From Globisporangium splendens (lineage: Eukaryota; Oomycota; Peronosporomycetes; Pythiales; Pythiaceae), in NCBI GenBank assembly GCA_006386115.1, contig VFIW01000014.1:198322-262321 (forward strand): a DNA stretch of 64,000 nucleotides. Direction: 5' to 3'. The notes beneath the pieces are model-generated. The model worked only from the letters and a program-made list of their open reading frames with translations, was not told the DNA's origin and ran no database searches. This document shows positions 1 to 9,764 of this stretch, piece after piece. A program made the translations under genes and the position numbers. The stretch's first letter is position 1. The number at the start of each line of letters is the position of its first letter.

Positions 1-352
1 GACCGACGAGTCGCTCGCTCGCTCCGTTTGGTGAACCTGACCCAACCTCACGGCCGGTCTCCTCCTCCTGGTCGTTTTGGTTGCGCTGTCTCGGAGTTCT
101 CGTGTGTCGTTTTTGTGTAGCGGGTCTGTGAGGGATGCGCGCGTGTGTGTTTGTCGATTTTCGAGTGGTGCGTTGTTTGTAGTTTGTTGTGTGCGTTTTG
201 TGTGGCGTTGTTGATGGTGTTTTCGTTGTGTGGGGTTTGTTGTGTTGTGTTGTGATGTGTTGCGTGTTGTGTGTGTTGTGTGTGTGTTGGTTGTGTTGTA
301 TTGTGTGTTGCGCAGGTTTTGTGTGATGATTGTTTCTTGATTTGGCTACGAT

Positions 353-432
353 GGTCGGTTGGCCGAGCGGTCTAAGGCGCCAGTTTAAGGCACTTGTCTG
401 AAAGGGCGCGGGTTCGAATCCCGCACCGGCCA
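353..432 (+). tRNA. tRNA-Leu (anticodon AAG), variant copy
   Basis: Cloverleaf read by eye: a 7-bp acceptor stem with one G-T pair, A box 'tggccgagcgg', B box 'ggttcgaatcc', a 5-bp T stem and discriminator A at 432. The anticodon loop 385-391 places AAG at 387-389 (reads CUU). This copy differs from the three downstream copies at base 395 (T instead of G), which makes a C381-T395 mismatch in the anticodon stem. A T-rich tract with TTTT follows at once and would terminate RNA polymerase III. Confidence 0.9.
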
Positions 433-1203
433 CTTCTTTTCTTTTCTTTTCTCTTGTGTTGTGTTGTGTTTCCTTTTCGTGTCTGCGTTTCTTTCTTTGT
501 CTTTTCTCTTCTGCTTTGCGTCTCTCTCTCTCTCTCTCTCTCTCTCGTGCCACGCCGTACCACACCGCGCCGCTCCTCGCCACACAGACACAGTCCGCAG
601 CGCGGCGCGGCGCGGAGCACCCCCGACCACATCCCTTCTCTTTCCCTCCCTCTCGACGCCTTGCTCCTGTGCGCCCGCTGTCGATGGCGGCGGCGTCCGG
701 GACCCGCTCGACTTCTCTCTTCTTCTATCGCACTTTCTCATGTGACTCGGGCTTGTGCCTCGCGGAACTCTGTGCTACGATGCTGCCGCGCTCTGGTTGA
801 GCTCTTTCCACCACCGCTCGTACAATCTGTCTGTCTGTCTGTCTGTCTCGCCACCTTGCGCGATTTTGCGCGCCGTCTTGCGTCTTTTGGTGTCCCTTGC
901 TCTCCGTTTCGTCCGACCGACGAGTCGCTCGCTCGCTCCGTTTGGTGAACCTGACCCAACCTCACGGCCGGTCTCCTCCTCCTGGTCGTTTTGGTTGCGC
1001 TGTCTCGGAGTTCTCGTGTGTCGTTTTTGTGTAGCGGGTCTGTGAGGGATGCGCGCGTGTGTGTTTGTCGATTTTCGAGTGGTGTGTTGTTTGTTGTTTG
1101 TTGTTTGTTGCGTGCGTTTTGTGTGGCGTTGTTGATGGTGTTTTCGTTTTGTTGTGTGTTGCGCATGTTTTGTATGATGAGTGGTTATTGATTTGGCTAC
1201 GAT

Positions 1204-1283
1204 GGTCGGTTGGCCGAGCGGTCTAAGGCGCCAGTTTAAGGCACTGGTCTGAAAGGGCGCGGGTTCGAATCCCGCACCGGCCA
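1204..1283 (+). tRNA. tRNA-Leu (anticodon AAG)
   Basis: Same 80-nt gene as the copy at 353 but with a perfectly paired anticodon stem (CCAGT/ACTGG) around the loop TTAAGGC. Acceptor and T stems pair fully, and the consensus A and B boxes are present. TTTT pol III terminators follow. No intron and no encoded CCA (the 3' end reads CCA only because the acceptor stem ends in CC before discriminator A). Confidence 0.96.
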
Positions 1284-2039
1284 CTTCTTTTCTTTTCTCT
1301 TGTGTTGTGTTGTGTTTTCTTTTCGTGTCTGCGTTTCTTTCTTTGTCTTTTCTCTTCTGCTTTGCGTCTCTCTCTCTCTCTCTCTCTCTCGTGCCACGCC
1401 GTACCACACCGCGCCGCTCCTCGCCACACAGACACAGTCCGCAGCGCGGCGCGGCGCGGAGCACCCCCGACCACATCCCTTCTCTTTCCCTCCCTCTCGA
1501 CGCCTTGCTCCTGTGCTCCCGCTGTCGATGGCGGCGGCGTCCGGGATCCGCTCGACTTCTCTCTTCTTCTATCGCACTTTCTCATGTGACTCGGGCTTGT
1601 GCCTCGCGGAACTCTGTGCTCGGATGCTGCCGCGCTGGTTGAGCTCGTTCAACACGATCGTACAATCTGTCGTCTGTCTGGCTGTCTCGCACCTTGCGCG
1701 ATTTTCGCGCCGTCTTGAGTCTTTTGGTGCCTTGCTCTCCGTTTCAGTCCGACCGACGAGTCGCTCGCTCGCTCCGTTTGGTGAACCTGACCCAACCTCA
1801 CGGCCGGTCTCCTCCTCCTGGTCGTTTTGGCTGCGCTGTCTCGGAGTTCTCGTGTGTCGTTTTTGTGTAGCGGGTCTGTGAGGGATGCGCGCGTGTGTGT
1901 TTGTCGATTTTCGAGTGGTGTGTTGTTTGTTGTTTGTTGTTTGTTGCGTGCGTTTTGTGTGGCGTTGTTGATGGTGTTTTCGTTTTGTTGTGTGTTGCGC
2001 ATGTTTTGTATGATGAGTGGTTATTGATTTGGCTACGAT

Positions 2040-2119
2040 GGTCGGTTGGCCGAGCGGTCTAAGGCGCCAGTTTAAGGCACTGGTCTGAAAGGGCGCGGGT
2101 TCGAATCCCGCACCGGCCA
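2040..2119 (+). tRNA. tRNA-Leu (anticodon AAG)
   Basis: Identical in sequence to the copy at 1204-1283, in the third repeat unit. All stems pair, internal A and B boxes are intact, and a T-rich terminator tract follows. Confidence 0.96.
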
Positions 2120-2894
2120 CTTCTTTTCTTTTCTTTTCTCTTGTGTTGTGTTGTGTTTCCTTTTCGTGTCTGCGTTTCTTTCTTTGTCTTTTCTCTTCTG
2201 CTTTGCGTCTCTCTCTCTCTCTCTCTCTCTCCCTCTCGTGCCACGCCGTACCGCACCGCGCCGCTCCTCACCACACAGACACAGTCCGCAGCGCGGCGCG
2301 GCGCGGAGCACCCCCGACCACATCCCTCCTCTTTCCCTCCCTCTCGACGCCTTGCTCCTGTGCTCCCGCTGTCGATGGCGGCGGCGTCCGGGACCCGCTC
2401 GACTTCTCTCTTCTTCTATCGCACTTTCTCATGTGACTCGGGCTTGTGCCTCGCGGAACTCTGTGCTACGATGCTGCCGCGCTCTGGTTGAGCTCTTTCC
2501 ACCACCGCTCGTACAATCTGTCTGTCTGTCTGTCTGTCTCGCCACCTTGCGCGATTTTGCGCGCCGTCTTGCGTCTTTTGGTGTCCCTTGCTCTCCGTTT
2601 CGTCCGACCGACGAGTCGCTCGCTCGCTCCGTTTGGTGAACCTGACCCAACCTCACGGCCGGTCTCCTCCTCCTGGTCGTTTTGGCTGCGCTGTCTCGGA
2701 GTTCTCGTGTGTCGTTTTTGTGTAGCGGGTCTGTGAGGGATGCGCGCGTGTGTGTTTGTCGATTTTCGAGTGGTGTGTTGTTTGTTGTTTGTTGTTTGTT
2801 GCGTGCGTTTTGTGTGGCGTTGTTGATGGTGTTTTCGTTTTGTTGTGTGTTGCGCATGTTTTGTATGATGAGTGGTTATTGATTTGGCTACGAT

Positions 2895-2974
2895 GGTCGG
2901 TTGGCCGAGCGGTCTAAGGCGCCAGTTTAAGGCACTGGTCTGAAAGGGCGCGGGTTCGAATCCCGCACCGGCCA
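2895..2974 (+). tRNA. tRNA-Leu (anticodon AAG)
   Basis: Identical to the copies at 1204 and 2040, in the last complete repeat unit before the array ends near 3499. All stems pair and a TTTT terminator follows. Confidence 0.96.
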
Positions 2975-3499
2975 CTTCTTTTCTTTTCTTTTCTCTTGTG
3001 TTGTGTTGTGTTTTCTTTTCGTGTCTGCGTTTCTTTCTTTGTCTTTTCTCTTCTGCTTTGCGTCTCTCTCTCTCTCTCTCTCTCTCGTGCCACGCCGTAC
3101 CGCACCGCGCCGCTCCTCACCACACAGACACAGTCCGCAGCGCGGCGCGGCGCGGAGCACCCCCGACCACATCCCTCCTCTTTCCCTCCCTCTCGACGCC
3201 TTGCTCCTGTGCTCCCGCTGTCGATGGCGGCGGCGTCCGGGACCCGCTCGACTTCTCTCTTCTTCTATCGCATGTCTCATGTGAACTCGGCGTGTGCATC
3301 GCGGAATCTGTGCTACGATGCTGCCGCGCTCTGGTTGAGCTCTTTCCACCACCGCTCGTACAATCTGTCTGTCTGTCTGTCTGTCTGTCTCGCCACCTTG
3401 CGCGATTTTGCGCGCCGTCTTGCGTCTTTTGGTGTCCCTTGCTCTCCGTTTCGTCCGACCGACGAGTCGCTCGCTCGCTCCGTTTGGTGAACCTGACCC

Positions 3500-6165
3500 G
3501 ACAAAGTATATCAAGGTGTGTCTTCAATGCTGCGTGCAGTTCAATCAAAGAAGGGTGGTGAATGGTAGCTTGACCTGGGACGAAGAAGAGCGTAACGTTT
3601 CGGTGCCTGCTGTGTGTCAGTGAGAATCTGTGGCATGCTTGCATGTTGTGGAAATTATACAGGCTCCCTGCAAGCGAAAGAAGATGCTCATCTTTGCTTC
3701 GCTTTGACAAATGGCCACGTTCAGTTTAAACGCGAGGTGCTGTTGGTCGCGACGTGCGAGTTCGTTTGTCGTATAGCTCAGCGCACTCACCAGCGTGTGG
3801 ACAGGAGTAGTAAAGTGTGTCTGTTAGCATATGTGATGGATTTTCATTTTGCCGACTGGTCCGAGAGTGTTGTGCGGATTGTCACTGATCAGTTCCGTTG
3901 ATCTGAACTGATCGATTCCTACTTACAATATGAGGTGCTTTTTGTGTCGTGATCCTCACTGCGATGTGTGTTTGTGCAACTGTATGCATTCACCAACGTC
4001 CAGTTTGCGTGATCTTCTACGACAAAGCAACATCAATTTCGACGTTTGGTGATCTAGGTGGGTTGTGCGTAGCAACTGAAATTGTAATCAAATGACAGCT
4101 TGAAAACCAGATGACAGTTGCGAGTCGTGCAATCACGCTGCGAGTCACACAGGTCGTTATATGATAGGTTCAATGATGCTGACAAACCACGAACCGGACG
4201 GAATAGTGCTGAGCTTTGACTGTCGTTTCCCCTGACTTGGGTCATTGTACCGGAAGGATACAAACCACGAGCGTGATGAGGGTGCACATGTTCATCTCCC
4301 GTGGTTTCCTGACCTTTCGATTGTATTTTCTTCTCCTTGTTTTATTGAAAACGCAGTCCTTGATGAACGATGAGCTAGATCTTGCGTCGCTGAAGCAATC
4401 GTGCATGTGCATGCATTCCCCTTCCGTCCAGCTCAACAACAGCGAGTTATTCCATCAGCTGCAGTGAATGTGGCAATCTGTGTGTTGCTTGACAGATCAG
4501 ATGGACTCCTGCATTCCCTCAGCAACACAAGGGGCAAATTCTAAAGTTAGACCCTGGAGACTGAACGCTAAATGCTCGTCATAGGGTTCTGGACACCGTG
4601 CTTTTCTTTGTGTTCAATCAGGAGTAATTTTCTTAATGTCCAATCAGAAGTGTTTATGCTTATTGAGGCTGCTAGTCAAAGGGATGGAAAAACCCAATTT
4701 TTGTTTCGAGAGAGTTGGGTTTTGAGGTTCCAGTCTAAAAACACAAATTTTCAAAATTGGGTTTGAATCACATTGATTGTCACTTGATATGCTGGCGATT
4801 CTTTCGTATTCACTTGTGTTGGTCGATTGAAATTAGAATGTGGACAATGCAACTCATGCGATTACCCTTTCTACTACTCATATAACTCGAAGCAGCTATT
4901 CTGTTCTTCGTATCCACATCTATCATGTGCCAAATCTTGCACAGGTTGGCAAATTAAAAACCCGATTTTGTCCATCTGGGTTTTTGTAAAAACCTGCTGG
5001 CTGGCGATAAAGTGTGGCACAATGGTGGCCGTTTTTGATAAATATCCAATAAATTCCTCAATACCCGCAACCGATTAAAATTCCTGTTTCTGGTTCAAGC
5101 GCACACACCAGGCAGAAAATGAGCAATGGTCAAGACAATCCATTCCCGTCAAGCTCTGAACAAAGGGCATTCAGTCGTCAACTTTCATCCCTCCCACTGC
5201 TCGATGTTCGACACACAGTCCACCATAGATAAGTCCATTTTCACGTGGTGACGATTCTCCTGCATTTGCATCCAATGACAGGCATTTGCTTCGCACCTGC
5301 ACTTGCAAATGACTCGAACGCACTGCACCTTCTTCTGTACCTATTCTCTCCTTTTCCGACCTTCCTGTCTCCATCCATCCGCCACGGTTTGACTTGTCAC
5401 CTTTGCTATTGTCCCCAACCAACTCAAAGGTGTCCACTCAATCCCGCGTATCATAGAGTAACGCGCGTTCATCGACAACACGCTGTCACTCCCGGCGCTC
5501 CTCCTCCTCCTCTCTCCATGCAATCAGCCTGCTTGGCTTCAACTGCAAAGCGACGTTGCCCAACATAATCCCCTCCGTAGCCACCCGCTCGTCCCTCTTC
5601 CACACGCGCGTTCGTCGTCCCGTCATTCGCAGCGCTTCAATATTGATGTTCCACCCCAAGCCCTACTTGGCGCACACGTTCACTGGCTCAAAATGGAGTG
5701 CGCCACACCAGATACGCACTTTCAACCAATCCTGTCGCTCTATTTTGTCAAGAGCCCTAGCCCGGTGAGCTGTTGAGCTGATGGCGTGTCGTCACGGGGC
5801 TCAAATCGCACTTCAAGGTGGCGAAATGCCAGTCGGCGCGCACGCGTGCATGTTGGCGAATGAACGCGGATGATGGGCGCCTTCCTCCCTTCACTTGATT
5901 CATCACGCAGCGGATGGCGCAGTTCTGCACAGTGGACGCCGCCATCGCTCCGATTGCATACTCAGGACGCCAGAAGACTGCGGCTGAAGCACCGGGAGAA
6001 AAGACACGAAGCGAACGAGCGGAAGAGGAGGAAGACCGCGGAAGTTCCTTACTTTGAAATTTTTAGCAGTGCTGTCACATTGACTCAGTCACACCGAGTT
6101 GTGTACCGTAGATAGTGATTTCTGCGGGCGAGAGCACACCGAGGCGAGCTGGAGCAGAGAAGGAT
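3500..6165. other. Intergenic region, no gene recognised
   Basis: About 2.7 kb between the tRNA array and the first protein gene. The open frames here are short, lack recognisable domains and do not splice into a convincing protein. The middle part (about 4560-5090) is more AT-rich and contains short inverted repeats described separately. The last 200 bp before 6166 probably holds the promoter and 5' UTR of the downstream gene. Confidence 0.5.
4688..4987. repeat. Cluster of short inverted repeats in AT-rich spacer
   Basis: AAACCCAATTTT at 4690-4701 is the exact inverse complement of AAAATTGGGTTT at 4753-4764. AAAACCCAA at 4689-4697 also pairs with TTGGGTTTT at 4715-4723. A third pair, AAAAACCC...GGGTTTTT, lies near 4958-4987. 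These could form small hairpins or be remnants of a miniature element. No target-site duplication could be identified. Confidence 0.45.
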
Positions 6166-8112
6166 ATGGCGGTGGAGAAGCAGCAGCCGGCGACGACCGC
6201 GGTGCGCGCGTGGCTCGACACCACGTCGACGATGGTCACGCGCGCGCTGTTCCCCAAGGTGATGGAGTTCAAGGTGATCTGCCGCGAGCGCGAGAAGCAC
6301 GAGTTCATGCCTGTCGTGTACGTGATCGACCGCTCCGAGAGCTGGAAGAAGCGCGTGCCAGCGTACATCGAGCGCGAATTGATCCAGGCGTACATCACTC
6401 CCGTGGTGCTCGGCGACTGCACGCAGCCGCGTTCGCGGAACGAAGTGGACGAGATCGCGCGCGCGACGGTGAGCACAAAGCTCACGCAACTCGCACAGGA
6501 ACTGCTGCAGCGCACGCGGCTCATGGACACAGCGGTCAGCGGCGTCTGCATCGACGAGTCCAAGTACAAATTGGGTGTGCTTGTGGACTATTCGGTATCG
6601 GGGGGAGCGCGCGAAAAAGCCGATTTGTACCAGGTGGTGCGAGTGATCGCGAGCACTTTGCGCGATGCGACACACAAACGCGCGCTTATCGTGCCTGTGT
6701 CGATGCACTACTGCTCGACGGGGAGCTTCGTGAACGTGAAGCGGTACGTGGGTATTCGCTACGGCGCACCGGTGCTTCTGGAAGAGCGCGACACCGAGAC
6801 GTTCCGCGTCGATCCGACGGAGTTTGTTCAGCACATTAGCGCGCGTCTGAGTGCGTCGCTGAAGATGCAGCCGCCGAGCACAGCGGCGCAAATGGAGATT
6901 CTGCGGCTGTCGCGCACGCTTCACGTGTATTGCGCCAAGGTGTTTCGCGACGATTGCTTCTCGCGACGACAGATCGCGTCCATGAACGAGGAGATCCTGC
7001 AAATCCATTTTCGCACGCGGAACCACCCAGATATGCATGTCCTGAAGGGCAAAATGCAAAAGTACTGCCGCATCTTGAAGAAATGGCGTCTGCGCGATGA
7101 AGACATCAACTCGGCGGCCATTGAGACCCATCAGCCACCAAAGAGTCCGCTGTACCTCATGTGGCTCCTCGCATCGCTGCTGCAGCGTGTGATCACGGCG
7201 CCAGCACAGTTGTTTGTATCTGGTGCGTGCGATCTGATCTACCGACCTCCACACACCAAAGCAATGGTGATGACGGCTGCGATTGCGTCTGCGGTCGTGA
7301 AGTGCACGCTAGCGCTTATTTCGATCGGCGTGTTGGTGCGCATTGCGCAATCGAGAGCCGCGTTCTGGGCATTTGTATTTGTGTTGAGCTTCCTGCTGCT
7401 TCTGCACGTGACGAAGGAGTCGCTCGGGTACCGAGAGGTGGCGCAGCACCTGAAGAAGATCCAGTTTTACTTGATGGACGCGTCGGAGCTGCAGGAGCTG
7501 AAGAAGACGCGCGCCGTGCTCGCGCGACGCATCCACGCGCTCGTAGCCCAGTACGTGATCACGGACCTGCCACCACCTGTGCTCCAGGACCGGTCGAAGG
7601 CGTCAGCCGACGACACGGTTCTCCCGAACAACGACGAGTACACGCTGAACCCGCATCACAAGATATTTATTAACGCGCCGCGGTCGTTTCCCCTCGCGTA
7701 CATGAACGCCATCAAGGACCCGCTCGTCGTGCGACGCGTGATCCACGCGCCGAAAATGCTGCGCGACGAGACGTGGAGAACTATTTATGAGACGCTGGCG
7801 CCCAAGCATCTTCGGTTTAGCGCGCTGCTGGTGGACAACAAAGGGGACAACCTGCCGATGGACGCCCTGTTGCAGACCCCGTTCTTCAACGCGGTGCTCA
7901 CGGCCTACGTGAAGTACCAGAACCAGCAAGTCTCGGACGACGAGCATGACCGTGCTGGAGACTGCGGCACAAGCCCAGTCAACGCGCACGAGACGACCGC
8001 AGAAGATTGTGAGCAGCAAACAGCGAACTGCTTTGGGAGCTTTGGCTCATCCCAGGAGGTCATTGACGCAGCGCTGCAGTTGGCGCAAGAAGAGGATGAA
8101 CTCAGCAGCTAA
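6166..8112 (+). CDS. Gpt2/Sct1-like (glycerol-3-phosphate acyltransferase-like) membrane protein lacking the HX4D motif
   Basis: Single exon, 648 aa. The first ATG of the frame is at 6166; the frame is open further upstream but has no earlier ATG. The middle part (about residues 185-260, with VPVSMHY followed by a GAP/VLLEER segment) resembles the region after the catalytic core of fungal Gpt2/Sct1 acyltransferases. It is followed by three hydrophobic segments at about 340-440, the last ending in LLLLHVTKESLGY. Where such enzymes have a PV-[IV]-x-V-x-NH...D block, this protein reads PVVYVIDRSES, so the catalytic His is absent, and no FPEG-like motif is seen. It is probably a divergent or non-catalytic ER membrane relative. 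Family assignment rests on pattern similarity only and could be wrong. Confidence 0.4.
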   Translation: MAVEKQQPATTAVRAWLDTTSTMVTRALFPKVMEFKVICREREKHEFMPVVYVIDRSESWKKRVPAYIERELIQAYITPVVLGDCTQPRSRNEVDEIARATVSTKLTQLAQELLQRTRLMDTAVSGVCIDESKYKLGVLVDYSVSGGAREKADLYQVVRVIASTLRDATHKRALIVPVSMHYCSTGSFVNVKRYVGIRYGAPVLLEERDTETFRVDPTEFVQHISARLSASLKMQPPSTAAQMEILRLSRTLHVYCAKVFRDDCFSRRQIASMNEEILQIHFRTRNHPDMHVLKGKMQKYCRILKKWRLRDEDINSAAIETHQPPKSPLYLMWLLASLLQRVITAPAQLFVSGACDLIYRPPHTKAMVMTAAIASAVVKCTLALISIGVLVRIAQSRAAFWAFVFVLSFLLLLHVTKESLGYREVAQHLKKIQFYLMDASELQELKKTRAVLARRIHALVAQYVITDLPPPVLQDRSKASADDTVLPNNDEYTLNPHHKIFINAPRSFPLAYMNAIKDPLVVRRVIHAPKMLRDETWRTIYETLAPKHLRFSALLVDNKGDNLPMDALLQTPFFNAVLTAYVKYQNQQVSDDEHDRAGDCGTSPVNAHETTAEDCEQQTANCFGSFGSSQEVIDAALQLAQEEDELSS

Positions 8113-8276
8113 ATAGCAAAAACAACATATTTACGTACAAGAAGTGGGAAACAGCAACCAAAATGCTGCGTTCTATGCTGTTCTTTCCGAGTGTCATTGA
8201 GAATTTGATCGAGAAAAAAGACAGCCTAGTGATATTCATTAGTTTGCTTAGCGGTGGCTGGTCCCTGTGCGCATTA

Positions 8277-9357
8277 TCAAGAAGCAAATGTGTCGTGTGA
8301 GTGAGCATCTATCAATTCATCCGAAGATTTGGGCATGAAAACATGTTCCAAACCAAAAGATCGCGCTGAGTTCGGGTCACTAGTGTTGGCCAATGGCGCC
8401 GACCCATACGGCCGCAGATGCGAGGCGTCGTCCTGCTGCCGCAATGGACTCTCCGCTGGCATTCCTTCGGCGCCGGACAGGAATTTGTCGATCATGTCGC
8501 CCTTCCTAATGTTCATCAAATTGGTTAGAATTGTGCTGAAAGCCGACGAGCTATAATAGTGTAAACAGCATCTCTACGTTGCGGAGGACGACCCAGATCC
8601 AGATCCTTTGGGCGACGGCAACTTTGGATTGCCGAAGATGTCCAACTGATCACGAAACTTGGCTTCCTCGGCATCAAACATGCTTTTTCGGTGGAAATTC
8701 TCCCTCGACACCTGCAATATCGGCCATTTTGTAAGCATGCACTTGATGGATCACTTTGGTTTTCATGGACAGCGAACACACCTGGCTTTCATAGCTGCTT
8801 GAAAACCCGGCGAGCTCGTGGAATGCCGCCGAGCCGCAGATGAAGCCTTCGTCGTTTGGTCTTGGCTCGAGCGCGTGCTTCTTGGGCGCTCTGGGCGACG
8901 GGATCCCCAGATTGTGGGTCTGCATCTGGCGCGCAACCTGGGCGACTTGGAAGCTGTGCAGCTTCTTTTGCATCAAGTCGCCCACGCGATCCGTGATGCC
9001 CAGATCCGCGCAGCATTCGTAGATGAGGTTCACTTTTGAGTTCTGTAGCAACAAAAACAGTGTCAGAGAGAGAAAATAGCAGAAGAGTAGATGATAGCGT
9101 TGGGGAAATTGCTTACGAGAGCGTAGACATCTCGCTGGAGCTTGTCATTATGCGCCTTGAGCTCGTCGATGAGCTGTCGATTCTCCATTGCCTACAGGTC
9201 GACATCGATTCAGAAAATGAGGATCTCAACATGGCGTGAGGCGTTTGCATCTTTTAAAACAGGTCACGGCCACACGTACCTCGCGCATCCATTGATTCGC
9301 GTACGGATCGAACTTCTTCGCATCTCCAGCGCCATTGGCACCCTGCGCTGGAAACAT
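8277..9357 (-). CDS. Unknown conserved-looking protein, five exons
   Basis: Spliced by hand: exons 9357-9280, 9191-9117, 9042-8782, 8711-8578 and 8535-8277 (minus strand). All introns have GT...AG ends and the frame is continuous, giving 268 aa from an ATG at 9357 to a TGA at 8279-8277. The fourth intron is only 42 nt; without it the frame would stop at 8574, giving 183 aa. Exon 2 is helical and polar (NRQLIDELKAHNDKLQRDV), suggesting a short coiled coil. The middle is basic and Pro-rich, and the C-terminal exon contains a KGDMIDKFLSGAEGMP segment. I do not recognise the family and propose no function. Confidence 0.6.
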
Positions 9358-9764
9358 GCTTTTGCTTCTGTGACTTGAAAGGCAATAGAAGCCCAGACAT
9401 CTGCATACTTAGCTGCCTCCTCTATCTTTAGTCACCTAGCTCGATCTCAAGATTGCCCTCGCTATCTGGCTCCATGGGCAATCTCGAAATGTAGATGAAC
9501 TAGAAACCGCTTTCGACACTGGGTAATTCTTGCAACGAGGTCACGAGTTAACATTATGACAAAGTGGAGGCGCGGCAAAGAGTGAAGCACTCCATGAACG
9601 ACTTGGCCATCAAGAAGAAGGAACACATGGTTTTGTCAAATGGCAAGGTTGCATTCATTATGCATCTTCAATGGACTCACAGCCAGTTTAGACATTCTTT
9701 GTGGTGCGCGAGACGCAACACGACAAGGGAAGAATTATCGCGCAGACGGTTCGCTCTGGCGCTT
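9358..9764. other. Intergenic, promoter of the unknown gene and 3' end of PAH
   Basis: Nothing coding is recognised. Both flanking genes are on the minus strand, so this stretch should hold the 3' UTR of phenylalanine hydroxylase (ends 9765) and the promoter of the five-exon gene that starts at 9357. Confidence 0.4.

Larger units (their letters stand above)
1..3499. repeat. Tandem array of ~0.85-kb tRNA-Leu repeat units (right edge)
   Basis: Near-identical units follow one another. tRNA starts at 353, 1204, 2040 and 2895 give periods of 851, 836 and 855 bp. Each unit has the same order: a G/T-rich stretch, the tRNA, a T-rich tract, a (CT)n run, a GC-rich stretch, a CTGT microsatellite and a CGCT-rich segment. 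The array begins before base 1 and stops abruptly near 3499, inside the segment that follows the CGCT motif, where sequence becomes unique. The spacer of the second unit (about 1640-1750) and the start of the last partial unit (about 3270-3310) are the most diverged. Many open frames cross these units in all phases, but they are by-products of simple sequence; no protein is supported. Confidence 0.93.

Noticed and set aside
1..3499. CRISPR-like direct repeats
   Set aside because: Unit length is ~850 bp, spacers are themselves repeated, and the genes are eukaryotic with introns.
372..3710. Numerous open frames of 60-230 codons on both strands in the tRNA repeat array
   Set aside because: They repeat with the array, consist of Ser/Leu or Arg/Glu runs from CT and CTGT microsatellites, and read through the tRNA genes.
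6085..7254. 389-codon minus-strand frame antisense to the acyltransferase-like gene
   Set aside because: His/Arg-rich shadow frame of GC-rich coding DNA with no domain; the + strand protein has recognisable motifs and membrane helices.
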